Shown here piece by piece: positions 36,042 through 44,632 of a stretch of DNA of 47,741 bases. The notes under the pieces were generated by a model that was not told the DNA's origin, searched no databases, and worked only from the letters and a program-made list of their open reading frames with translations. Position numbers and translations under genes: made by a program. Each line of letters opens with the position of its first letter. The first letter of the stretch is position 1. This stretch comes from an archaeon (lineage in GTDB: Archaea > Nanobdellota > Nanobdellia > Pacearchaeales > GW2011-AR1). The DNA is taken from the NCBI GenBank assembly GCA_030620045.1, contig JAUXAD010000003.1, positions 1-47,741 of the forward strand, written 5' to 3'.

Positions 36042-39000
36042 ATGAAAAAAGAAGTGATACTAGCACTATTTTTAGTTTTTACACTTTTGTTCTCTAATCT
36101 AGCTTCTGCACAATCTTATTCTTTTACAGCGAGGGTTGTAGATGATTTAAGAATGGCTTTTGCAGATGATGAAGGAAAAGTTGAAATTGCCTTGGAGGTA
36201 AGAGAGAAACAAGTAGATTCAGCAATTGAAGAAGCCAAGGCTGGGAATATAGAAGAGGCAATTGAATTTTTAGAAGATGCAAAGGAAAAATTAGAGGTTG
36301 TGCAGGAAAAGGTATTACCTGATATTTGTGACCAAGTAGACGAGAGTGTAGATGAAGTCACTAAAAAAATTATAGAGAATAAAGATATTGACCCTGAATT
36401 TAGCGAATATTTAGATGGATATTTAAAAGAAGAAGAAAAAACAAAACTTACTGCAGAACATTCTGAAAAACTTTTTGAATATTGTGATGAACTTGCTAAA
36501 CAAGATTATGAATTAATGTTGCAGGACGAGAAATGCAATCCAGATGATGCTCCTGACTGGCTCAGAGGTGAAATTGACGATAAAATGGAAGAGAATCAAA
36601 AAGAAGCTGGAGAAAAAATGCTAGAAATTTTTACAACTTGCATAAATGATCCTCGTGAATGTGATTGTTCTGATATTCCAATCGCCTCAGAAAAAACAAA
36701 GTGTGAAAAAGGAAAAGCACTTGCTATAAGATGCGAATTTCAAAATGATGAATCTGCTTGCAGAGAATTAGATAATTTAGACATAGAAATGCCAAGTAAT
36801 CTCCCTAAATTTTTACAAGTTCTTTTTCAACAGAGAATAAATAATGCAATTAACAGCAAAGAAAAAGAAATGATGGAGAGACATGCTCCTCCTGAATGTA
36901 TTGCAGCAGGAGTAGTGAGTCGGGAGGAATGTGAGGCAATTATGATGGAAAAATATGCTCCGAGTGAATGTGTTTTAGCAGGGGCTACTACAAAAGAGGA
37001 ATGCGATAAAATTATGTTTTCAATTCACGGCCCTCCTCCAAATGAATGCATGGAAAATGGGGAGTTCATAGGAGAAGAAGCTTGCAATGAAAAAATGGTT
37101 AGTTCTGGAATGATTCCTAAGGAATGTATTAAGGATGGAATGCCAATTTCAGAAGAGGAATGTCGGGCAATAATGGAAGAAAAAGGAATGATGGGTCCGC
37201 CAGAATGCAAAGGACTTAACAAAGAAGAATGCGATGCATTCTTTGCAGAGCAAGGTATAGGACCTGGAATGACGCCACCACCAATAGACTGCGAAGGTAT
37301 TACTGAAGAGGAATGTAGAATATTAATGGAAGAGCAAGGCATAGTAATGGCTCCACCAGAATGTAAAGGGCTTAATGAAGAAGAATGTAATAGGCTTATA
37401 ATTGAAAAAGGATTATTTCCACAAGATATGATAGATCCTAAAGTAGCTCCAGGAAAAGAGTTTAAGATTCCTCAAGAATGTGTTGGCATGAGTTTTCAAG
37501 AATGCGAAGATTATCTTATGGGAAATTATATGCCTCAAGAGTGTGTAGATGCAGGCGCTCTAACACCAAAAGATTGTAAGAGAATCATGTTGCCTCAAGA
37601 ATGTAAACAAGCTGGTGCATTAAGTCCAGAAGAATGTGGAGCAATCATGATAAACAAAGGCATGCCACAAGAATGTCAAGATGCTGGGGCATTAACTCCA
37701 GAAGAGTGTGCAAAGATTATGTCAAAAAATATAGTAGTTGGAGGAACTCCAGGAAGTGAAGTTGATTATCTTAACAAAAAAGGAATTAGTTTTGATGAAA
37801 TTCCAGATGTTTGTGTGAGTGGTTCAAACTTTATAAGAAGCATGGAGTGTGATGAAGCATTGGCAGGAATGGGAATTACTCTGCCACCACCAAAAGATAT
37901 TTCCAATATTCCCCTTGAATGTATTAAAGATGGTGTTCCATTATCTCCTCAAGAGTGTAAAGTAATATTAAAAGAAAAAATGATTCATGACAGTGTTCCT
38001 GAACTTTGCAGAAAAGCAGGAATTACAAATCCAGAAGAATGCGGGAGATTTATTGAAAAACAAAAAAGAGATACAGGAATGGGAATGATGAAATTACCTC
38101 CAGAATGTTATACTATGTCAGTTGTTGAATGTAAAGAATTTATGGATGAACACGGAATGGAGCCAATAGATGTTATGGGCCTGATGAAAAAAATGGAAAA
38201 GCAAAAGTCAAAACAAAAAGAAAAATGTGAAGGAGAAGAATGTGACCAACCACAATGCACTGAGGGTCAAGTGAAAATGAGGACTTGCCCAGGAGGAATA
38301 GAAGTAGTAGATAGTGAGTGTGTTAATGGTGAATGGGTAGGATTAGATATGGCATGTTTAGAGCCTAAACCAAAAGAAGAAATTTGTTGTGAAATAGAAG
38401 CAGTAGTTCCAGAACCAGTACCAAAATATGAATGGAGATTAGGGACAGAATGCCAGCTTACTAGAACAATAGGAGTGCGTCACAAAATAGTATCTAATGA
38501 ATATTGTGAAGAAGAAAAACCAAAATGTGAAGAGGGAGAAACAACAATGAGAGATTGTGATGGAATTGAAATGGTTGATTGTATGTGTAGTAATGGTGAG
38601 TGGATGTGTTCAGATATGGCTTGTCCAATACTTATTGCAAAACCACAGGAAATTCCTAGAGAATGTATTGAAATGGGTATAGAAGATGAATCAGCATGTG
38701 AAATAGTCATGTCAAAAATTAATGAGGAGAGAATCATAAATGGGGATCAAATGATAGTAGATGATGAAGGAAATGAAGATTATATTTCAAATGATGAAAT
38801 TAATAAGATTGTAGATGAAGCAGAGAGAGAAGTAGAAGAATTTGAACCTGATGTAGAAGATGCAAATGAAATTAAAGAAGAACTTGAAGTTATTGAAGAT
38901 GAGATTGTTGAAATTGAAATAGAACAGGAAAAGTTTGAAGAACCTGAAGTAGAAGAATCTGCTCCAGAGCCAGAACAAGAATCTGCACCAGAACCTGAGT

Positions 39001-39098
39001 CAGAATCAGAACCAGCCCCAGCAACTGGCGAAGCAGTTAGAGAAATCCAACCACAAGATAATTTTTTAACAAGATTTTTTGATAGAATTTTTGGGTGA
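36042..39098 (+). CDS. Secreted 1018-aa protein with multiple degenerate Cys-pair repeats and acidic Pro/Glu-rich C-terminus
   Basis: Signal peptide LALFLVFTLLFSNLASAQ; repeats such as MPQECVDAGALTPKDCKRIM, LPQECKQAGALSPEECGAIM, MPQECQDAGALTPEECAKIM. Confidence 0.85.
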   Translation: MKKEVILALFLVFTLLFSNLASAQSYSFTARVVDDLRMAFADDEGKVEIALEVREKQVDSAIEEAKAGNIEEAIEFLEDAKEKLEVVQEKVLPDICDQVDESVDEVTKKIIENKDIDPEFSEYLDGYLKEEEKTKLTAEHSEKLFEYCDELAKQDYELMLQDEKCNPDDAPDWLRGEIDDKMEENQKEAGEKMLEIFTTCINDPRECDCSDIPIASEKTKCEKGKALAIRCEFQNDESACRELDNLDIEMPSNLPKFLQVLFQQRINNAINSKEKEMMERHAPPECIAAGVVSREECEAIMMEKYAPSECVLAGATTKEECDKIMFSIHGPPPNECMENGEFIGEEACNEKMVSSGMIPKECIKDGMPISEEECRAIMEEKGMMGPPECKGLNKEECDAFFAEQGIGPGMTPPPIDCEGITEEECRILMEEQGIVMAPPECKGLNEEECNRLIIEKGLFPQDMIDPKVAPGKEFKIPQECVGMSFQECEDYLMGNYMPQECVDAGALTPKDCKRIMLPQECKQAGALSPEECGAIMINKGMPQECQDAGALTPEECAKIMSKNIVVGGTPGSEVDYLNKKGISFDEIPDVCVSGSNFIRSMECDEALAGMGITLPPPKDISNIPLECIKDGVPLSPQECKVILKEKMIHDSVPELCRKAGITNPEECGRFIEKQKRDTGMGMMKLPPECYTMSVVECKEFMDEHGMEPIDVMGLMKKMEKQKSKQKEKCEGEECDQPQCTEGQVKMRTCPGGIEVVDSECVNGEWVGLDMACLEPKPKEEICCEIEAVVPEPVPKYEWRLGTECQLTRTIGVRHKIVSNEYCEEEKPKCEEGETTMRDCDGIEMVDCMCSNGEWMCSDMACPILIAKPQEIPRECIEMGIEDESACEIVMSKINEERIINGDQMIVDDEGNEDYISNDEINKIVDEAEREVEEFEPDVEDANEIKEELEVIEDEIVEIEIEQEKFEEPEVEESAPEPEQESAPEPESESEPAPATGEAVREIQPQDNFLTRFFDRIFG
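36883..38157 (+). repeat. Protein-level tandem repeat region, about 15 units of [AILMP]P.EC...G....EEC..IM
   Basis: Counted by eye in the translation of 36042..39098. Confidence 0.8.
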
Positions 39099-39159
39099 TT
39101 ATTTTTATTTTCTTCACTACAATAAACTTTTTAATAGGTTGATTGTTTAATTAAGTAAG

Positions 39160-39723
39160 ATGGTAGAAAATAAAAATCACACCTTGGCAGTTTTGTTAGT
39201 TGTCTCGGCTATTTTAGTGGTTGGAGTTCTTATTGGAGCATCATGGCAGGTTCCTTATGTTGTGAAAGAAAGTTATACCGAGAAGGAACCTTATGAAGCG
39301 CAAGAACCTTATCAGGTTCAAGAAACTTATACTGATTATGAAAATCTTAGATATAGGGTTTTAGAAAAGAGTTATCGGGATTATTTTTGGACTTCTGGAT
39401 GTGATGTATGGACCACTATACAAAATACAGATGATGTTGGTGGATATTTTAATGTAGATTTTAATGTTAGAACATCAAAAGGGACTTATACAACAACATC
39501 AACAAGACATTTTTTAACGAGTGGTGCCAGTCATAAATTTTTAGTTTCTTTTAAAGGCGATTATAAAAGTTCTGATTATGATGTAAATTCTCCAACAAAA
39601 GAAGTAGAAAAGACTAGAACTATTACAAAATACAGAACAGTTACGAAATATAGGGATGTTACAAAAACAAGAGATGCAACAAAATATTGTTCAGCCTTAG
39701 ATAAATTATTAGGAAATTGTTAA
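39160..39723 (+). CDS. Membrane-anchored protein with flanking Tyr/Glu and Thr/Lys/Tyr/Arg repeat arms
   Basis: TM LAVLLVVSAILVVGVLIGASW; EKEPYEAQEPYQVQETY and KTRTITKYRTVTKYRDVTKTRDATKY. Confidence 0.72.
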   Translation: MVENKNHTLAVLLVVSAILVVGVLIGASWQVPYVVKESYTEKEPYEAQEPYQVQETYTDYENLRYRVLEKSYRDYFWTSGCDVWTTIQNTDDVGGYFNVDFNVRTSKGTYTTTSTRHFLTSGASHKFLVSFKGDYKSSDYDVNSPTKEVEKTRTITKYRTVTKYRDVTKTRDATKYCSALDKLLGNC

Positions 39724-39745
39724 TTTAATATCCTTTTATATTTTG

Positions 39746-39895
39746 TTAATATGGATAATCACGTGACTCATTTTGACCACTCAATATTTCAGTTTGTCTT
39801 TTATTTAATTTGTAATTCAAACACAAAATAATCAATACTATTATACTAACAATTAAAGTGATTACACTAATTATTAATGCTATTATTTCTATCAT
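39746..39895 (-). CDS. 49-aa membrane microprotein (not in supplied ORF track)
   Basis: MIEIIALIISVITLIVSIIVLIILCLNYKLNKRQTEILSGQNESRDYPY*; ATGA overlap with the stop of 39892..40263. Confidence 0.6.
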   Translation of the reverse strand: MIEIIALIISVITLIVSIIVLIILCLNYKLNKRQTEILSGQNESRDYPY

Positions 39896-40263
39896 TTCCC
39901 TTTCTCAAATCCCTCAATCTCCCCCTTCTTAACCTTAATCCCCTTAAACTTCTTCACCCCAAAAGTTCCCAACTTCATTCCTTTTCTTTTGTAAACATCT
40001 TTTCCAGTAAAAACATGAACCTCAACATCTTCTTTATTATCTCTCCAATCCTGACTTTTTGATGCACAAAAAATAGCAGCCTCTTTTATATCTTCTCTAT
40101 TCGGTTTGCCCTCAACAATACAAAACGGACTTCCAGGTTCTGCAGTATGCATAATCACATTACCCTTTCCTTTAAATTGTTTCACAACTTCCTCATTACT
40201 TTTAGCATCTTTTCCAGCTAAAACTTTCTTTCCAGATTTTGTTATAAACTCTCTAAATTTCAT
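39892..40263 (-). CDS. Standalone NFACT-R (DUF814) RNA-binding domain protein
   Basis: FITKSGKKVLAGKDAKSNEEVVKQF...VIMHTAEPGSPFCIVEG. Confidence 0.82.
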   Translation of the reverse strand: MKFREFITKSGKKVLAGKDAKSNEEVVKQFKGKGNVIMHTAEPGSPFCIVEGKPNREDIKEAAIFCASKSQDWRDNKEDVEVHVFTGKDVYKRKGMKLGTFGVKKFKGIKVKKGEIEGFEKGK

Positions 40264-40688
40264 TTTAATAAATAATCATTAACTCTCTTTAAACATTTCC
40301 TTTGATTAGCCCATTTTAATTTTTTCATTGCCTTTTCAAAACTTAACCATTTGTAATCAGAATGTTCTTTTTCATCAATTTTGACTTTTTCCTTTTTAAC
40401 TTCAACAGAATATAAAGAAAAAGCCTGCCCCATGTAACCTTTTCTATCATGATATTCCTTATCATATTTAAATTTCCCAGAAAAATTAAATTTTTTTATC
40501 CCAATAATTTTAAGCCCTGTTTCTTCAAGAACTTCTCTTTTAATCGCATCTCTTATTTTCTCTCCTTTTTCTATTCCTCCTTTTGAAAATTCCCACCCCT
40601 TCCAATGAAGTTTTCTTTTAAGAATTAAATATTCAACTTTTTTTATTTTAGAATAAACAACAACAAAAACAGATTTTCTATATTTCAT
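40260..40688 (-). CDS. NUDIX hydrolase (start moved to internal Met relative to track start 40721)
   Basis: Nudix box GGIEKGEKIRDAIKREVLEETGL; Met at 40688 reduces the overlap with the upstream gene. Confidence 0.88.
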   Translation of the reverse strand: MKYRKSVFVVVYSKIKKVEYLILKRKLHWKGWEFSKGGIEKGEKIRDAIKREVLEETGLKIIGIKKFNFSGKFKYDKEYHDRKGYMGQAFSLYSVEVKKEKVKIDEKEHSDYKWLSFEKAMKKLKWANQRKCLKRVNDYLLK

Positions 40689-40689
40689 T

Positions 40690-40971
40690 TTATTCCTTCG
40701 CAGAAAGAAGTTTTGTAACAACTAGAATTCCTATAACTGAAATAATTGTTATTATAACCGCACTTATTATTTTCCCATTTAAAGGATTTATATCCTCAAT
40801 CTTACTTACATACCCTGTTATTACATCTCTCCAGGATAATGCAATTAAAAAACCAAATGCTGCTACAATCCCTGTACTCACTGCTTTTTTTAATTCAAAT
40901 TTGAATTTTCTAGCAGCTGCTTTTGCCTTTAGTTTTAATCTTTCTTTTCTAGTCAATTCTTTTTCTTTCAT
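40690..40971 (-). CDS. DUF5654-like membrane protein
   Basis: STGIVAAFGFLIALSWRDVITGYV; two TM helices. Confidence 0.65.
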   Translation of the reverse strand: MKEKELTRKERLKLKAKAAARKFKFELKKAVSTGIVAAFGFLIALSWRDVITGYVSKIEDINPLNGKIISAVIITIISVIGILVVTKLLSAKE

Positions 40972-41573
40972 TTTGTTAAGACATATAATCCCTTTGCAGA
41001 TTGATGTAATCCCCTATAAAAATATTTTACTTTAAATCCTTCTTCACGCATTATTTTTAACCATTTCCCTATTTCATTCATAATCATCTCTGGGCTTCTT
41101 TTATCTTTGCCTGTAAAATTTTTATAAACTTTTACAGTATAATCTGGTTCTATGATTATAACTCCGCCTTTTTTTAAATGTTTATAAAAGTTTTTAATTA
41201 TTTTTCTGAAATTTGAGTAATCTCCAGAATAATTTATTACACTAAATAAACAAGTAATAACATCAAATTGTTTATTTAAGTTAAAGGTTATTATATCTCC
41301 TTGTTGTAATTTCACCTTATTACCCAATTTTTTCTTTGCCAAATCAATCATCTCTTTGTGATAGTCTAATCCTACACATTTAAAATCATCTTTCAAATAT
41401 TGCAAATGCCCCCCGGTTCCGCATCCAACATCTAATAACTCAACTCCGTCAGATTTCTTAAATCCTTCAATCCTCTCCTTTATGTCCGCAACTTCTAATT
41501 TGTAACATTTATCTGCATTTTTTGCATCATATTCTTTAGCCTCTTTACCATATTCTTTAAGTCTTTTTGCCAT
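40968..41573 (-). CDS. Class I SAM-dependent methyltransferase
   Basis: VELLDVGCGTGGHLQYL; GVIIIEPDY. Confidence 0.88.
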   Translation of the reverse strand: MAKRLKEYGKEAKEYDAKNADKCYKLEVADIKERIEGFKKSDGVELLDVGCGTGGHLQYLKDDFKCVGLDYHKEMIDLAKKKLGNKVKLQQGDIITFNLNKQFDVITCLFSVINYSGDYSNFRKIIKNFYKHLKKGGVIIIEPDYTVKVYKNFTGKDKRSPEMIMNEIGKWLKIMREEGFKVKYFYRGLHQSAKGLYVLTK

Positions 41574-41579
41574 TTTCTT

Positions 41580-42839
41580 TCATTTTCCCCATTTTTTCAA
41601 AGCTTCTCCCAATTCCTCATGTCTCTTAGCATATTCCTTTAAACTCTTCCCTTTCATCACAGCATCAACAGCCTGTCTCATTGCTTTTGCTCCTGCTCTT
41701 GTTCCAGAAGGATGTCCATGAACTCCTCCGCCTGCCTGAATTACCAAATCTTTTCCCAAATGTTTTATTAAAAATGGAACATGTCCTGGATGCAATCCTC
41801 CCGATGAAACAGGAAACACTGAATTAATTTTCCCCCACTTTTGATTCAAACGTTTTTCTGTCGCCTTAACATCTTTTAATGAAATATCTTCTGCAATATC
41901 TTCTATATCTTCTATCTCTCCTTCAAGTTTTCCAATTCCTGTTCCAATATGAATTTGGTCAACACCAATCAATCTTGCAAAATCAGCCAAGACCATCATA
42001 CTTATCCCATGCTTTGGATTTCTGTCAAAAGCAGCATGCATTGCCCTGTGTGCATGAATAGCCATTTTAAAATTGCTTTCACGCAAAGTTTGCAGGGCAG
42101 CCCAACCAGAAGTGATTATGTCAATCATAATATATTTCCCACCCAAGTCCTCAACCAACTGTGCCCTCTTTACCATCTCTTTTGTTTCTGCAGTAACATT
42201 AACAAGATAAGCCTTTTTCTCTCCGGTTTCCTCTTCAGCTTTGTTTGCTTTCTCCAAGGTTCTTGCAATCCTCTCTCTGAATTCATTAAACTTTTGCGAA
42301 GCCAAGTTCTCATCATCTTTGACAATATCACAACCCCCAATCCAAGATTCATAAGCCGACTGCGCATGATGTTTTGTCCTCAAACCAAGTTTTGGTTTTA
42401 TTATTGTTCCAACCAAGGGTCTTGTTTTAACTTTCATCATTTTTCTAATCCCAGAGATTCCATACCTCGGTCCTTTATAACTTCGTAAAATAGATTTAGG
42501 AAAACTTACATCTTCTAACCGTATCGCTTTCACAGCTTTCATTCCAAAAATATTTCCTGCAATAGAAGACAAAATATTTGGGACATTGTCAGGTTCAAAC
42601 AATTCCTCAGGATAAGCAATTTTCACTAAATCTCCTTTAATAGAAAAAACTTTAGCTCTGAGTTTTTTAACATAATCTTTCCCAGCAACCTTTGTCCACG
42701 TCCCAACAGAAGATTCAAGTGCAACTGTATTTGCTGCTTTTTTCATAGAAATTCTATTAGGAGTAATTCTAAATAAACAAACTAAATCATCTTTTGGTTT
42801 ATATCCTAAATTTATGAAGTCAAATTTTTGTTTTTTCAT
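41580..42839 (-). CDS. rbcL: RuBisCO large subunit, form III-like
   Basis: GTIIKPKLGL, GGCDIVKDDE, HAHRAMHAAF, IHIGTGIGKLEGE, VSSGGLHPGH, QAGGGVHGHPSGTRAGAKAMRQA. Confidence 0.95.
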   Translation of the reverse strand: MKKQKFDFINLGYKPKDDLVCLFRITPNRISMKKAANTVALESSVGTWTKVAGKDYVKKLRAKVFSIKGDLVKIAYPEELFEPDNVPNILSSIAGNIFGMKAVKAIRLEDVSFPKSILRSYKGPRYGISGIRKMMKVKTRPLVGTIIKPKLGLRTKHHAQSAYESWIGGCDIVKDDENLASQKFNEFRERIARTLEKANKAEEETGEKKAYLVNVTAETKEMVKRAQLVEDLGGKYIMIDIITSGWAALQTLRESNFKMAIHAHRAMHAAFDRNPKHGISMMVLADFARLIGVDQIHIGTGIGKLEGEIEDIEDIAEDISLKDVKATEKRLNQKWGKINSVFPVSSGGLHPGHVPFLIKHLGKDLVIQAGGGVHGHPSGTRAGAKAMRQAVDAVMKGKSLKEYAKRHEELGEALKKWGK

Positions 42840-43528
42840 TTTACATAATAAATTGATTGAACTCCAAATAGTTTTTTATCTAGATGATTCACATTTATTG
42901 CAGCTTCAAGTTCAAGCCCAAAATCAAAATTAGCCTTTTTTATCTCAATTGCGGGCCAGCCCTCTTTATTTTTAAATAATCTAATATTTTTAAAACTTTT
43001 AATAAAACTATCAAAAGAAATTTGTTTTCCTTTTTTGTATATTTTCAACAAAGGTTGAAATTCTTTTGGTATTTTTTTACTTCCGGGATAAGTTATCAAT
43101 CCTACTCCTTCTTTTGTAAGCACCCTTCCGACTTCTCTGAAAAAATTCATTTTATTCTTATATAAATAAACAGATGTTTGGCTCAGAACTAAATCAATTG
43201 AACCAGTTTTCAGAGGAATCTTCTCTCCAGCATCTCCATAGATTATCTTTGGAAGCTTAATTTTTTTTAATTCTTCTTTCAATATTATTTTTTCCTTTAG
43301 TGCATTAGAAATCATTTTTTCCAAACCTCCATGATTTTTTTTAAAATTCATCCCAACTACATCAATTCTATTTCCATACTTTAGAACAAGATCCATTATT
43401 AATCTTCCATACCCGCAACCAGATTCAAATATCTTGATCTTCTTTTTCTTCCTCAACATATTGTCTATTATTCTATCTACATTACCTAACTTTTTTCTAG
43501 CCTCTATTAATCCTCTTGTTTTCACCAT
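42836..43528 (-). CDS. Methyltransferase-like protein
   Basis: IFESGCGYGRLIMDLVLKYGNRIDVVGMNF; 4-nt overlap with RuBisCO. Confidence 0.78.
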   Translation of the reverse strand: MVKTRGLIEARKKLGNVDRIIDNMLRKKKKIKIFESGCGYGRLIMDLVLKYGNRIDVVGMNFKKNHGGLEKMISNALKEKIILKEELKKIKLPKIIYGDAGEKIPLKTGSIDLVLSQTSVYLYKNKMNFFREVGRVLTKEGVGLITYPGSKKIPKEFQPLLKIYKKGKQISFDSFIKSFKNIRLFKNKEGWPAIEIKKANFDFGLELEAAINVNHLDKKLFGVQSIYYVK

Positions 43529-43531
43529 CTT

Positions 43532-43801
43532 CTAATCATGATTCTTTGCACAATTTATTTTCATTTTGTTTATTTCATCTATTGTAGCATCTTTAAATTT
43601 CTTTAAATCTTTTACATCTGCTGAAACAGAATATACTTTATGCATAAGCCAACCTGCAACATATGAAGCACTATATACTGGAGCATATTCTAACCAAAGT
43701 GGTGTTTTAATAACTCCCACTATCTTTAAGGTAACCCAAACTACAATACTCAAAAGAGCTAATAATGCAATTATATCCCAAATACTAATTTTTCTTTTCA
43801 T
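43532..43801 (-). CDS. Small membrane protein (start moved to internal Met from 43810)
   Basis: MKRKISIWDIIALLALLSIVVWVTLKIVG; ATGA overlap with the stop of 43798..43917. Confidence 0.65.
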   Translation of the reverse strand: MKRKISIWDIIALLALLSIVVWVTLKIVGVIKTPLWLEYAPVYSASYVAGWLMHKVYSVSADVKDLKKFKDATIDEINKMKINCAKNHD

Positions 43802-43917
43802 TTCCCACAACTCGTCTTCTCACCCCTTGCATGATGATATGCTTGGCACTTTTTGCATTTGCCATGCCTTGAGCAATTTTTATTTGGACAAGGACAACTT
43901 TTATTTTCTTCACTCAT
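43798..43917 (-). CDS. 39-aa Cys-rich, probably metal-binding microprotein (not in supplied ORF track)
   Basis: MSEENKSCPCPNKNCSRHGKCKKCQAYHHARGEKTSCGK*; CxC...C..HG.C..C..YH pattern. Confidence 0.7.
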   Translation of the reverse strand: MSEENKSCPCPNKNCSRHGKCKKCQAYHHARGEKTSCGK

Positions 43918-44001
43918 AATATTAATTACAAAAAAGAGTTTTTATATTTTTCATTAATCATTTACCGATGATTTTAAATATTAAACCAAAATATTTGTTA
44001 T

Positions 44002-44622
44002 ATGGATAAAACAAAATCAGTTACGGAAATATATGATAAAATTGCAGAAGAGTATGCAAAATCTTTCAAAGAATCTCCAGAAGAAACTGAGATTATTAAG
44101 CAATTCATTAAACTACTCCCAAAAAATGCCAAAGTGCTTGATGTAGGTTGTGGAAATTCAGATTATTATGAACTACTTAAAAAAAACAAGGTTGATTATA
44201 CTGGAATTGATTTATCTGAAGAAATGATTAAAATTGCTAAACAGACATATCCAAAAGGAAATCTCATCTTAATGGATATGAAAAAGATTAATTTTCAACA
44301 AAATAGTTTTGATGCAATCTTTTGTTTTTATTCTTTGATACACATAGCTAAAGAGGAAGTAGATAGTATTTTGAAAAAATTTAGTGAAATATTAAAAGAA
44401 AATGGAAAATTGTTATTAGCACTTCAAGAAGGCGAAGGCGAGGTGTTTGAAGATGAACCATTTTTACCTGGGTACAAAATGTTTATAAACTTATTTTCTG
44501 AAAAAGAAATTAAAAATAAACTACAGAAACATAAATTTAAAATAATTAAATTAAGCCGAAAACCTTCTCTATCAGATAAAGAATTCAAATATGATAAATT
44601 ATACATCCTTGCTTCAAAATAA
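44002..44622 (+). CDS. Class I SAM-dependent methyltransferase
   Basis: KVLDVGCGNSDYYELLKKNKVDYTGIDLSEEMIKIAK. Confidence 0.92.
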   Translation: MDKTKSVTEIYDKIAEEYAKSFKESPEETEIIKQFIKLLPKNAKVLDVGCGNSDYYELLKKNKVDYTGIDLSEEMIKIAKQTYPKGNLILMDMKKINFQQNSFDAIFCFYSLIHIAKEEVDSILKKFSEILKENGKLLLALQEGEGEVFEDEPFLPGYKMFINLFSEKEIKNKLQKHKFKIIKLSRKPSLSDKEFKYDKLYILASK

Positions 44623-44632
44623 ACTTTTCTAA

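Noticed and set aside
36883-38157. Possible CRISPR array or DNA tandem repeat
   Set aside because: Repeat is conserved at protein level with degenerate nucleotide sequence and no unique spacers; it is a coding repeat.
41949-42488. 179-aa plus-strand ORF over RuBisCO
   Set aside because: Antisense to a highly conserved enzyme; no independent evidence.
41580-42839. RuBisCO-like protein (form IV) instead of true RuBisCO
   Set aside because: Substrate and catalytic motifs (IIKPKLG, KDDE, HAHRAMH, GKLEG, SSGG, GGGVHGH) are all present.
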